This document shows, piece by piece, positions 1 through 5,916 of a stretch of DNA of 8,766 nt. The stretch comes from JBBIRM01 sp964517975. Lineage in GTDB: Bacteria; Desulfobacterota; BSN033; UBA1163. The notes beneath the pieces were generated by a model that saw only the letters and a list, made by a program, of their open reading frames with translations, was not told where the DNA came from and did not search any database. Where the stretch lies: contig CAZFDM010000074.1 of assembly GCA_964517975.1 (NCBI GenBank), positions 1 to 8,766 on the forward strand, read 5' to 3'. The translations under genes were made by a program, and so were the position numbers. Each line of letters opens with the position of its first letter. The first letter of the stretch is position 1.

Positions 1-138
1 AGCATTGATATTATTGCTATATAGAATGGTGATGGATTTGGAAGAATCTCCTGCAGATGAAAGACAGATATTAAAAGATAAGAAAGCAGGTAGGATGAAA
101 ACGATAGCGAAAATATGTGTTTTTGGTTTGGTCTTCAT
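1..138 (-). CDS. Secreted protein of unknown function, N-terminal 46 codons only (3' end outside window)
   Basis: The ATG at 138-136 overlaps the TGA of the sigma54 regulator gene (135-137) as ATGA, and the frame stays open to the window edge, giving 46 residues. It begins MKTKPKTH, followed by a hydrophobic stretch (about residues 9-27, IFAIVFILPAFLSFNIC) and then a polar SSAGDSSK segment, so it looks like a Sec signal peptide with possible cleavage after about residue 29. The Cys at 25 might be a lipobox Cys, but the context is not convincing. The first mature strand, ITILYSNNINA, recalls the opening strand of secreted 5'-nucleotidase-like metallophosphoesterases (ILYTNDxHG), but the metal-binding Asp and His would both be Asn. 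I therefore do not assign that function. Translational coupling suggests co-expression with the three-component system. Confidence 0.7.
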   Translation of the reverse strand, partial: MKTKPKTHIFAIVFILPAFLSFNICLSSAGDSSKSITILYSNNINA

Positions 139-1511
139 ATTTCAATCTCCAGCTCTTTAATCTTCTCCCAAAGGGTCTTTCTCGAAATTCCAAGGATCTC
201 AGCAGCCTGTCCCTTTTTACCCTTCGTCTTCTCCAAAACGCTCTGAATATATTCTTTTTCAAAAAGCCTTGTGGCATTTGAGAGAGGTTTTGAGGCACGG
301 ATCTTTTCACAGATATTGTGAATAGGAGTCTCCCTGCCGCAGACCTCCTCCGGAAGGTCCTCTGCTTGAATGACTTTTCCTTTGAGGAGGGCAATAGCCC
401 TTTCCAGCATATTCTCCAACTCTCGAATATTTCCTGGGAAAGGATATTTTAAGAGAAGATTTTTTGCATCTCCGGAAATGCCGGTAATCTCCTTACCCAT
501 TTTTTTGGAAAATTTTTCTATGAAATGGTCTGCCAAAAGAAGGATGTCCTCGCGTCTTTCCCTTAGGGGGGGTAGCACAATGGGAACCACATTCAGACGA
601 AAAAAGAGATCTTCGCGAAAGGTCCCTTTTCGGATTTCCTCTTTCAGATCCCTTTGGGTAGCACAGATCAATCGGACATCAACTGAGAGCGTTTCATTTC
701 CCCCCACCCTTTCAAACTGCTTTTCCTGGAGCACACGAAGAAGTTTGACCTGAACCCCTGAAGAAATATCCCCGATCTCATCAAGGAAAAGGGTTCCTCC
801 ATCCGCCATTTCAAATCTACCTTTTCGCTGTTTCAATGCTCCGGTAAAAGCTCCTCGCTCATGACCGAATAGCTCACTTTCGAGCAGGGTTTCTGGAAGG
901 GCAGCACAGTTAACCTTTACAAAAGGTTTTCCTTTCCTCAGACTTTGAAGGTGAATGGCATTGGCCACTACCTCCTTCCCTGTCCCACTTTCGCCATAAA
1001 TGAGGACAGTCGTATCCGTTTGTGCAACCGTCTCAATCAAATCATAAACTTTTAACATTTGCGGGCTTTTCCCTACTAACCCTTCAAGACCATATCGTTC
1101 TTCCACCCTCTTACGGAGAGAAATGTTTTCTACCTCTAATTGCTTCATCCTAAGAATTCGTTTGATAATCAGTCGGAGCTCGTCCATGGCAAATGGCTTT
1201 GTTAAATAGTCACTCGCCCCCTCTTTCATCGCCGTGACAGCAGAATCGATGGAACCATAGGCGGTAATCATAATTACCTGGGTTTCAGGGCTAATCGTTT
1301 TAATTTCCTTAAGGACTTGAATGCCATCCATATCAGGGAGCTTCAAGTCCGTGATGAGAATGTCCGTAGGGTTCTCCTGATGAAGCGCCAGCCCTTTTTC
1401 TCCGGTTTCAGCCGTGGCAACCTTGTATCCTTCCGCTACGAGAGCGTCCTGAATGGTGATTCTCATCAAGGGTTCATCGTCAATGATCATCACTCTTATT
1501 TCGCCAGCCAT
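135..1511 (-). CDS. NtrC-family sigma54-dependent response regulator (AioR-like)
   Basis: This 458-residue activator has the full NtrC architecture. The receiver domain (about 5-120) has the acidic pair D11/D12, phospho-acceptor D55, T83 and K105. The AAA+ domain (about 145-370) has Walker A GESGTGKE (173-180), the sigma54-contacting GAFTGA loop (220-225), Walker B LFLDEIG (241-247) and arginine-rich sensor segments. The C-terminal Fis-type helix-turn-helix lies at about 430-455 (GQAAEILGISRKTLWEKI). No key residue is missing, so it should be phosphorylated by the kinase encoded 15 bp upstream and open sigma54 promoters. A GGAGAG SD lies about 10 nt before the ATG. The PhnD-like/kinase/NtrC order matches AioXSR, which controls arsenite oxidase in other bacteria, and related Arr sensor systems. 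The arsenic link is an inference from context. Its stop overlaps the next gene's ATG. Confidence 0.95.
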   Translation of the reverse strand: MAGEIRVMIIDDEPLMRITIQDALVAEGYKVATAETGEKGLALHQENPTDILITDLKLPDMDGIQVLKEIKTISPETQVIMITAYGSIDSAVTAMKEGASDYLTKPFAMDELRLIIKRILRMKQLEVENISLRKRVEERYGLEGLVGKSPQMLKVYDLIETVAQTDTTVLIYGESGTGKEVVANAIHLQSLRKGKPFVKVNCAALPETLLESELFGHERGAFTGALKQRKGRFEMADGGTLFLDEIGDISSGVQVKLLRVLQEKQFERVGGNETLSVDVRLICATQRDLKEEIRKGTFREDLFFRLNVVPIVLPPLRERREDILLLADHFIEKFSKKMGKEITGISGDAKNLLLKYPFPGNIRELENMLERAIALLKGKVIQAEDLPEEVCGRETPIHNICEKIRASKPLSNATRLFEKEYIQSVLEKTKGKKGQAAEILGISRKTLWEKIKELEIEI

Positions 1512-1526
1512 AATGGTTGCACTCTC

Positions 1527-2981
1527 CTATGTCGATGAAAAGGGCAATCGAATTTCGACAGTCGTTCCTTGTCCCTCTTGACTCCACAGTTGAATCGTAC
1601 CCCCATGCCGTTCAACAATTCCCTGGGTGATCCAGAGTCCGAGGCCTGTCCCTTTCCCTTCTCCCTGTGTCGTTACAAAAGGATCGAAAACCTTTGGAAG
1701 GATTTTCTCTGGGATTCCTTTTCCAGTATCCGATATTGTCACAACGAGTCGCCCATCTTGGGCGATCGCCCCTATCTTCAGTGTCCCTCCATCCTCCATG
1801 GCTTGAATCGAGTTTAAAAAGAGATTTACAAGGACCTGAGACATCTGGTTTTGGTCCACCTCAATGGACGGGAGTTGATCCGAAATCTCTTTGACCACCT
1901 CAATCTGTTTTTTTTGAATCAGGTGATCGAGAAGTGGAAGGGATTTATCGATGATGACGTGGAAGTCGGTTTCGGACCGTTCAAGATGTGGTGTCCGCGC
2001 ATACTCCAGCAGATTAGTAACCGTCTTTTGAATTCGTATAACTCCATCCTCCATCAGTTGTAAATATTCTTTCTGCCTTTCTGGAGAAAGATCTCCTCGT
2101 TTAAAATGATAGATACAATTGAGAAGGCCTCCAAGGGGATTATTAATTTCATGGGCTACTCCTGATGTAAGTTTTCCTATAGCAGCCATTTTTTCGGTTA
2201 GAATAAGGTTCCTATGAGTCCTTTCTTTTTCTTTCTCATCATCCTTAATCCTTTTAAGTAATCGATAAAAACTTCTCTGAAGAATTCCAATTTCATCCTC
2301 TCTGATGACAGAAAATGATGAGGGATCCACCCCTGGCCCGGTTTCATCCATTTCTTTGGTGAGCGATTTTAGCGGCTTGGTAATGAGTCCGAAAAGAAAG
2401 GTGATCACGCCAATTCCAATCAAGATAAAGAGACTGGTATAAAGAATATATTTCCAAATCATGGAAGAAACTTCTTTTTTCAAGTTCTGCAGAGAAATGC
2501 CGATCCTCAATGTCCCCCAGCGCTTCGTTGAGATAGCCAGAGGGGTTGAGATATCAAGCACGTTGTCGGTGGAGTATTGAAGAATGGTATCCCATGAGCT
2601 CAGGACCCGTTTTGTCATCTCATCCTGATAGACACTTCCAACTTCGACTATGGAATTATGAGCAATGACTTTCCCTTTTGGATCAAGAATCATGGCGTAA
2701 TGGATGTTGAGATCTCTCCTCTGCATGAGGTCAGAGATGTAGTTATCCAGAAGTCCCCCTTCTTCGACAAGGCCAATCTCCTCATAAAGCATGGTATTGG
2801 TGCAAGAGATAGCAAGCGATTCCACAAGGGCCTTACCCTCTTTGGCAATCGCCTCTTGCAAGAGCCTCTTTTCCCTTGAGATATTCCAGAGAGCCAAAGC
2901 CGACATGGCTGCGATGATGAGAATGGAGAGATAGAGAGTGAACTTTCCTTGGAGCGTACGGAGCGGATTGACCATTTTCAT
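1527..2981 (-). CDS. Membrane sensor histidine kinase with HAMP domain (AioS-like)
   Basis: The 484-residue kinase has a transmembrane segment at about 14-32, an extracytoplasmic sensor region at about 33-175, a second transmembrane segment at about 176-200 and a HAMP linker at about 200-250. The HisKA dimerisation helix carries phospho-acceptor H277 in GVAHEINNPL. The HATPase domain shows the N box (N386/N390), G1 DTGKG (418-422), F box (about 432-436) and G2 GTGLGL (444-449). All catalytic motifs are intact. The sensor region has one Cys (C60), which could contact a bound ligand or partner but is unproven. Its ATG overlaps the TGA of the binding-protein gene (ATGA, 2978-2981), and a second in-frame ATG at 2975 is an alternative start. 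The context suggests that it receives the signal from the PhnD-like protein and phosphorylates the downstream NtrC-type regulator. Confidence 0.94.
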   Translation of the reverse strand: MKMVNPLRTLQGKFTLYLSILIIAAMSALALWNISREKRLLQEAIAKEGKALVESLAISCTNTMLYEEIGLVEEGGLLDNYISDLMQRRDLNIHYAMILDPKGKVIAHNSIVEVGSVYQDEMTKRVLSSWDTILQYSTDNVLDISTPLAISTKRWGTLRIGISLQNLKKEVSSMIWKYILYTSLFILIGIGVITFLFGLITKPLKSLTKEMDETGPGVDPSSFSVIREDEIGILQRSFYRLLKRIKDDEKEKERTHRNLILTEKMAAIGKLTSGVAHEINNPLGGLLNCIYHFKRGDLSPERQKEYLQLMEDGVIRIQKTVTNLLEYARTPHLERSETDFHVIIDKSLPLLDHLIQKKQIEVVKEISDQLPSIEVDQNQMSQVLVNLFLNSIQAMEDGGTLKIGAIAQDGRLVVTISDTGKGIPEKILPKVFDPFVTTQGEGKGTGLGLWITQGIVERHGGTIQLWSQEGQGTTVEIRLPFSST

Positions 2982-3871
2982 TCTCGAACCATGCCTTTCA
3001 TCCCGTGCTCTTTTTCGACTACCTGGAGGATCTTCCGGATTGAATCGTAGTCAGAATCAGAAGCTTCTGTGAATCCATATTTAAATTCTTCGTCCCACAG
3101 GGACATTTTTTTCTGGTGGTTTGGGTCTTTTGGGTTGAGATTAAGAAGAGCGGTTTTAACCGAGTTTACCATCTCCAAAGGAGCACCCTCTCGCACAATA
3201 ATGGGCACGGTTGGAATTGGATCTGTCATGAGAATGAATCGAAGCCCTTCTTTCTGATATTTGTAGGCAATGATGTCTTTGACCGCCCCGGCATCAAATT
3301 GTCCTTTGAGAATGGCATACACAACGGAATCATGATGTCTGAGAAAATCATACCCTTTTAGATCTTTCAATTTAATATTGGCTTTCAGGAGATAATATTC
3401 CGGAAGAATGTGACCGGCTGTTGACCAACTCTGGCCAAAGGCAAAACGCTTTCCTTTGATATCTATGAGTTTTTGAATCGGACTGTCCTGGCGAACAATA
3501 ATGATCCCCCTGTAGTGGGGTTTTCCATCTTTACTCAATGCTCTAAGAATAGGTCTAATCGTATACCTCTCTCTTGCCTTCACGTAGGAAACAGGTCCGC
3601 AGGAGGCGATCATGGTTTCTCCCTTTCCAAGTTGGTCAATCGAATCTTGGTAGATGCGTGAAAGTTTGATTTCAAATTGGTAAGGAGTGCTTTCATTGAG
3701 GTAGTCTATAAAAGGCTGATAAAGCTGAACCATAATGCGAGGATTATATTTTGGGCAGAACCCAAATGGAATCGACTGTTGGGAATAAACCCATCGAGGT
3801 AAAAATATGTAAAAAAAGATAGAACCGGTAAAAAAGACCAGAAAATATATTTTCCATTTATCTTTAAACAT
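2978..3871 (-). CDS. PhnD-like periplasmic substrate-binding protein (AioX/ArrX-like arsenic sensor component)
   Basis: This 297-residue protein has a basic start (MFKDKWK), a hydrophobic core at about 8-24 and a likely signal peptidase site near residues 30-31, so it is exported or N-terminally anchored. The mature part has the phosphate/phosphonate-binding (PhnD) fold signature: the opening strand IPFGFCPKYNP, a QxxIDQLGKGE segment, then ASCGPVSYVKA and the second-lobe segment IDIKGKRFAFG. No ABC permease or ATPase gene is nearby. Instead the gene overlaps a histidine kinase gene, as AioX does in AioXSR systems. AioX binds As(III) using a Cys; C91, directly before the GPxSY pocket motif, and C39 are candidates here. 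GAGGAAAGG serves as SD. The family call is firm; the ligand (arsenite, arsenate or phosphate-like) is inferred. Confidence 0.88.
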   Translation of the reverse strand: MFKDKWKIYFLVFFTGSIFFYIFLPRWVYSQQSIPFGFCPKYNPRIMVQLYQPFIDYLNESTPYQFEIKLSRIYQDSIDQLGKGETMIASCGPVSYVKARERYTIRPILRALSKDGKPHYRGIIIVRQDSPIQKLIDIKGKRFAFGQSWSTAGHILPEYYLLKANIKLKDLKGYDFLRHHDSVVYAILKGQFDAGAVKDIIAYKYQKEGLRFILMTDPIPTVPIIVREGAPLEMVNSVKTALLNLNPKDPNHQKKMSLWDEEFKYGFTEASDSDYDSIRKILQVVEKEHGMKGMVRE

Positions 3872-3904
3872 TGCCTTTCCTCATCAGATCCAGCAAAAAA
3901 TGCT

Positions 3905-3927
3905 CATCGGCGTTAAACCAAACGATG
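3905..3927 (-). other. Leader hairpin followed by a T-run, upstream of the PhnD-like gene
   Basis: In the predicted leader of the sensor operon, CATCG and CGATG arms (5 bp, 13-nt loop) are followed on the minus strand after four bases by six T residues (3895-3900). It resembles a weak intrinsic terminator or attenuator between promoter and ATG. The short stem makes this tentative. Confidence 0.22.
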
Positions 3928-3942
3928 TTTTATTGTTTCGGA

Positions 3943-3971
3943 ATTATTTATTACGTTGATCTATGTCTCAA
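3943..3971 (-). promoter_or_regulatory. Sigma70-type promoter for the PhnD-like/kinase/regulator operon
   Basis: On the minus strand TTGAGA (3971-3966; 5 of 6 to consensus) is separated by exactly 17 nt from AATAAT (3948-3943; 5 of 6). The predicted start, near 3936, gives a leader of roughly 65 nt before the ATG at 3871. It lies in the 185-bp gap that separates the Met-rich gene from the sensor operon, so the sensor genes probably have their own transcription. It is a pattern match only. Confidence 0.5.
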
Positions 3972-4016
3972 GGAATGTGAAATGCCTGAACAGCCTAAAG
4001 TTCTTTTATCATCCCA

Positions 4017-4051
4017 ATTAATTTTTCAATTTTTACTACATAAAAGCAATA
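4017..4051 (-). repeat. 35-bp imperfect direct repeat, copy B
   Basis: This copy matches 5603-5637 at 31 of 35 positions: an identical 19-bp block (4017-4035), a diverged 6-bp spacer and an identical 10-bp block (4042-4051). It lies six bases past the stop of the Met-rich gene, at the downstream edge of the arsM segment. The sequence is AT-rich, but the two identical blocks with equal spacing make chance unlikely. Confidence 0.75.
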
Positions 4052-4056
4052 TTTTT

Positions 4057-4272
4057 TTAACCCATCATCTTGGACATCATCTCTTTCATAGGGAAGTCCA
4101 TTCCCTTCATCATCTCCATGCATTGAGGCATCATTTCCTGCATGAAAGATTTATCTTGCATGGCGAGCTGACAAAATTCAGGAATCAATTTCTTCATCAC
4201 TTCTTTTTGCTCATCCGTAGATAGATTTCTAAAACGACTTAAGAAATCATCTACATTTCTTCCCTGGCTCAT
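4057..4272 (-). CDS. Small methionine-rich protein, function unknown
   Basis: This 71-residue ORF starts at an ATG eight bases after a perfect SD (AAAGGAGG) located inside the preceding gene, and it overlaps that gene by 26 bp in another frame, so its translation is probably coupled. It has 15 Met in 71 residues, 12 of them between residues 44 and 70 (segments such as QEMMPQCMEMM and MKEMMSKMMG), plus Cys at 34 and 51. The N-terminal half (DDFLSRFRNLSTDEQKEVMKKL) reads as charged amphipathic helix. There is no signal peptide or membrane segment. Clustered Met and Cys suggest soft-metal or metalloid binding, or a Met-rich hydrophobic docking surface. I do not recognise a named family, and the arsenic link rests on being last in the arsM gene cluster. 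Confidence 0.82.
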   Translation of the reverse strand: MSQGRNVDDFLSRFRNLSTDEQKEVMKKLIPEFCQLAMQDKSFMQEMMPQCMEMMKGMDFPMKEMMSKMMG

Positions 4273-4600
4273 CTTTGCTACCTCCTTTTGATTGGGTATT
4301 GTTTTTTCGATTGGCTACATAGTCTCTGTATTCCTTAAGGATAACACTTCGATACTCCCTGCGGGCAGAAGCGGGAATATAATTGTTAACCTTCTCAAGC
4401 CTCACGAGAATTTCTTCCCCAGTCTCTTGGCTTGCCTTTCTCCCTTCAGCATATAACTCTTCCATGATTTCATCCAAACCATTAACTCGAACCTGTGTCC
4501 CGTCCGGGAATTTCAACATTCTCCGACTAACTGTCGGCATTTCAGGCTCTCAAGTGACTCAGCCTTCCACCTCAACCTGTGAGATTTTATACTCTGTCAT
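4247..4600 (-). CDS. Candidate UxxU selenoprotein of unknown function (two in-frame UGA codons)
   Basis: A strong SD (GGAGGT, five bases before ATG at 4600) opens a frame encoding MTEYKISQVEVEG, then UGA (4559-4561), V, T and UGA (4550-4552). The frame continues without interruption into a 97-residue ORF from the ATG at 4540. Read through, it is 117 residues: a UxxU motif at 14-17, the conserved-looking core MLKFPDGTQVRVNGLDEI (28-45), a helical charged segment and a Lys-rich C-terminus with C116. The ATG at 4540 has no convincing SD, and a hairpin starts directly after it, so initiation at 4600 with Sec insertion explains the layout better. A conservative annotation would be 4247-4540 alone. 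UxxU would be the selenium counterpart of a CxxC redox or metal-binding motif, and selenolates bind As(III) tightly. The family is unknown to me. It lies 57 bp after arsM. Confidence 0.62.
4523..4537 (-). promoter_or_regulatory. SECIS-like stem-loop downstream of the two UGA codons
   Basis: On the minus strand the RNA CCGAC-AGUUA-GUCGG forms a perfect 5-bp stem with a 5-nt loop. The apical loop begins 17 nt after the second UGA and 26 nt after the first, and G is its second base followed by U, as in bacterial SECIS elements bound by SelB. An optional outer pairing exists between GAGCCTG (4549-4543) and CAGGTTC (4495-4489). One hairpin could serve both UGA codons. Confidence 0.55.
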
Positions 4601-4657
4601 ATCATACCTCCATCGTTGTTTAAAATGTTATTAGACTCGAGGCCTATTTTAGATGTT

Positions 4658-5497
4658 TCAACATTTTCCATCTGGTTTAATTCCCTGCACTTTTATACTA
4701 CTTAAAGAATTTGAAACTGTCTTTACTTCTTCGGCCACTACTCCTAAATTTTCTATCATCTTATCGATGGTAGGGTCGTTTGCCATGAGTTCTACCGGGA
4801 AAATTGATTCATCAATCACTTGAACATCTCCGAAACCTGCCATTTTTATTTTTTCAAGGTATTCATCTTTTAGAATGGCGCCTGAGATACAGCCAATATA
4901 TGCATCAATATTTTCTTTTATAGATTTTGGAAGTTCTTTCAGCAAGACAATATCTGAAATCATAAGTTTTCCACCAGGTTTAAGGACTCTAAAGGCTTCC
5001 TGGAAGGTCTTATCTTTATCAGGGGAGAGATTGATAACACAGTTTGAAATTACTACATCAACTGAATTATCCGGAACAGGAAGATTCTCAATTTCGCCAA
5101 GTCTGAATTCAACATTTTTGTATCCACCCTTTCTGGCATTTTCCCTCGCTTTCTTAATCATTTCAGGAGTCATATCTATTCCAATTACTTTTCCTTTCTC
5201 ACCCACCTTACTGGCAGCAAGAAGACAATCAAATCCTGCACCCGAGCCAAGATCAAGAACAATTTCTCCCTCTTTCAAAGAAGCCAGCGCTACGGGATTA
5301 CCACAACCAAGGCCAAGATTCGAACCTTCTGGAACCATCCCAAGTTCTTCATCCGAATAGCCGATCTTTTTGCTAATGTCCTCAGCGGGATCGACACCTC
5401 CACAGCAGGAGCTCGCTGGTCCACAACAAGATCCTCCTTTTACCGCAATTTTAGCATAACCTTCCTTTACAATTTCTTTAACATCCTTATCTTTCAT
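4658..5497 (-). CDS. arsM: Arsenite S-adenosylmethionine methyltransferase
   Basis: This 279-residue enzyme methylates As(III) with S-adenosylmethionine in the cytoplasm. The SAM-binding motif DLGSGAGFD is at 82-90, with D108 of VIGIDMTPEMI as the acidic strand-end residue. The three Cys typical of ArsM arsenic sites are present: C65 in LGLGCGNPVALA, C153 in ISNCVINLSPDKD and C203 in AYIGCISGA. The N-terminal segment carries two further vicinal pairs, C24-C25 (GSCCGP) and C31-C32 (SSCCGG), which may capture or deliver arsenite. A clear AAAGGAGA SD precedes the ATG. It is the first gene after a 188-bp gap and is followed by the candidate selenoprotein and the Met-rich gene. Its likely product, methylarsenite, fits export by the ArsP-type permease encoded upstream. 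The C-terminus is GIKPDGKC followed by TGA. Confidence 0.96.
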   Translation of the reverse strand: MKDKDVKEIVKEGYAKIAVKGGSCCGPASSCCGGVDPAEDISKKIGYSDEELGMVPEGSNLGLGCGNPVALASLKEGEIVLDLGSGAGFDCLLAASKVGEKGKVIGIDMTPEMIKKARENARKGGYKNVEFRLGEIENLPVPDNSVDVVISNCVINLSPDKDKTFQEAFRVLKPGGKLMISDIVLLKELPKSIKENIDAYIGCISGAILKDEYLEKIKMAGFGDVQVIDESIFPVELMANDPTIDKMIENLGVVAEEVKTVSNSLSSIKVQGIKPDGKC

Positions 5498-5574
5498 TTT
5501 AATTCTCCTTTAACTTCATATGGAATTTTAGAATTTTGGCAATTCAGGGTCTCCTTATCGCCAACTTTAAGCAT
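5494..5574 (-). CDS. Possible 26-residue leader peptide overlapping the arsM start
   Basis: An ATG at 5574 opens a 26-codon frame (MLKVGDKETLNCQNSK and so on) whose TGA (5494-5496) overlaps the arsM ATG as ATGA, and the arsM SD lies inside it. Such an arrangement could couple arsM translation to a leader peptide. It has no SD of its own and no recognised homology, and the frame is open upstream as far as a TAG near 5671, so chance is quite possible. Confidence 0.25.
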   Translation of the reverse strand: MLKVGDKETLNCQNSKIPYEVKGELK

Positions 5575-5602
5575 CAGAGCAAGTCTATTCTTTAACCTGT
5601 TT

Positions 5603-5637
5603 ATTAATTTTTCAATTTTTATTTCGAAAAAGCAATA
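5603..5637 (-). repeat. 35-bp imperfect direct repeat, copy A
   Basis: The partner of 4017-4051, in the same orientation: an identical 19-bp block (5603-5621), a diverged 6-bp spacer and an identical 10-bp block (5628-5637). It lies about 49 bases downstream of the FmdB-type gene and about 105 bases before arsM. The two copies bracket the arsM, selenoprotein and Met-rich genes, about 1.55 kb apart. Confidence 0.75.
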
Positions 5638-5647
5638 AATTCTTGCT
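5627..5647 (-). terminator. Weak terminator-like hairpin after the FmdB-type gene
   Basis: On the minus strand AGCAA-GAATTTA-TTGCT (5647-5631) forms a 5-bp stem ending in a run of T (to 5627), about 40 bases past the FmdB-type stop. A second inverted repeat, TTCTTC/GAAGAA with a TCGC loop, lies just before it. The stems are short and AT-rich, so termination would at best be partial. Confidence 0.3.
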
Positions 5648-5685
5648 TCTTCGCGAGAAGAATCTTCTTTTCCCTAATACCGATT

Positions 5686-5904
5686 TCATCCACAGCAGCC
5701 AGGGCCTGTAGTTGGACCGCAGAAGGGCGGTGGGGTTCCGCCCCTTGAGGAACCTCCCACTGCAAAATTGCTAAAAACTTGAGCCATCTTCTTGCTGCCA
5801 CATTTTGGACAGGTCAGCTTCAACCCTTTCTCCTTTTCGGCGATGGTGGCCCGGACCTCCATCCTCTCCTCACATTCAATACAGACATATTCATAGGTCG
5901 GCAT
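5686..5904 (-). CDS. FmdB-family zinc-ribbon protein with Cys-Cys-Gly tail
   Basis: This 72-residue protein opens with MPTYEYVC, typical of the FmdB/CxxC_CXXC regulatory family. It has two CxxC knuckles, C8/C11 and C32/C35 (CPKCG), that should hold one zinc. After the ribbon comes a Gly/Pro-rich tail (GGSSRGGTPPPFCGP) ending in GPGCCG, with three further Cys at 62, 70 and 71. The tail resembles the vicinal Cys motifs in neighbouring products and may bind As(III) or another thiophilic ligand; this is inference. A GGAGG SD precedes the ATG, which lies 12 bp after the thioredoxin-fold gene, so it belongs to the arsR operon. The family's molecular role is poorly defined: FmdB was first named as a possible regulator of formamidase. 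There is no transport or catalytic motif. Confidence 0.88.
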   Translation of the reverse strand: MPTYEYVCIECEERMEVRATIAEKEKGLKLTCPKCGSKKMAQVFSNFAVGGSSRGGTPPPFCGPTTGPGCCG

Positions 5905-5916
5905 GGCCTTACCTCC

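Noticed and set aside
3972..4010. GG-N8-GC element (AGGCTGTTCAGGCATT, minus strand) as a sigma54 promoter.
   Set aside because: The spacing between GG and GC is 8 instead of 10, and the flanking consensus bases do not match.
3871..4224. Plus-strand 117-codon frame opposite the Met-rich gene.
   Set aside because: It is rich in His and Leu only because it is antisense to Met-rich coding sequence; it has no SD support and overlaps a well-supported gene.
4658..4660. The arsM stop is TGA directly after a Cys codon (GKC-TGA-N-I-TAA), which could suggest a C-terminal Cys-Sec pair.
   Set aside because: The frame ends two codons later, and the only downstream stem (4 bp, loop CUCGA) lacks the loop G-U. 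TGA is most simply the normal stop.
4875..5360. Plus-strand 161-codon frame inside arsM.
   Set aside because: It lies wholly antisense to a clear methyltransferase with intact motifs; its Ser/Pro-rich composition is that of a shadow frame.
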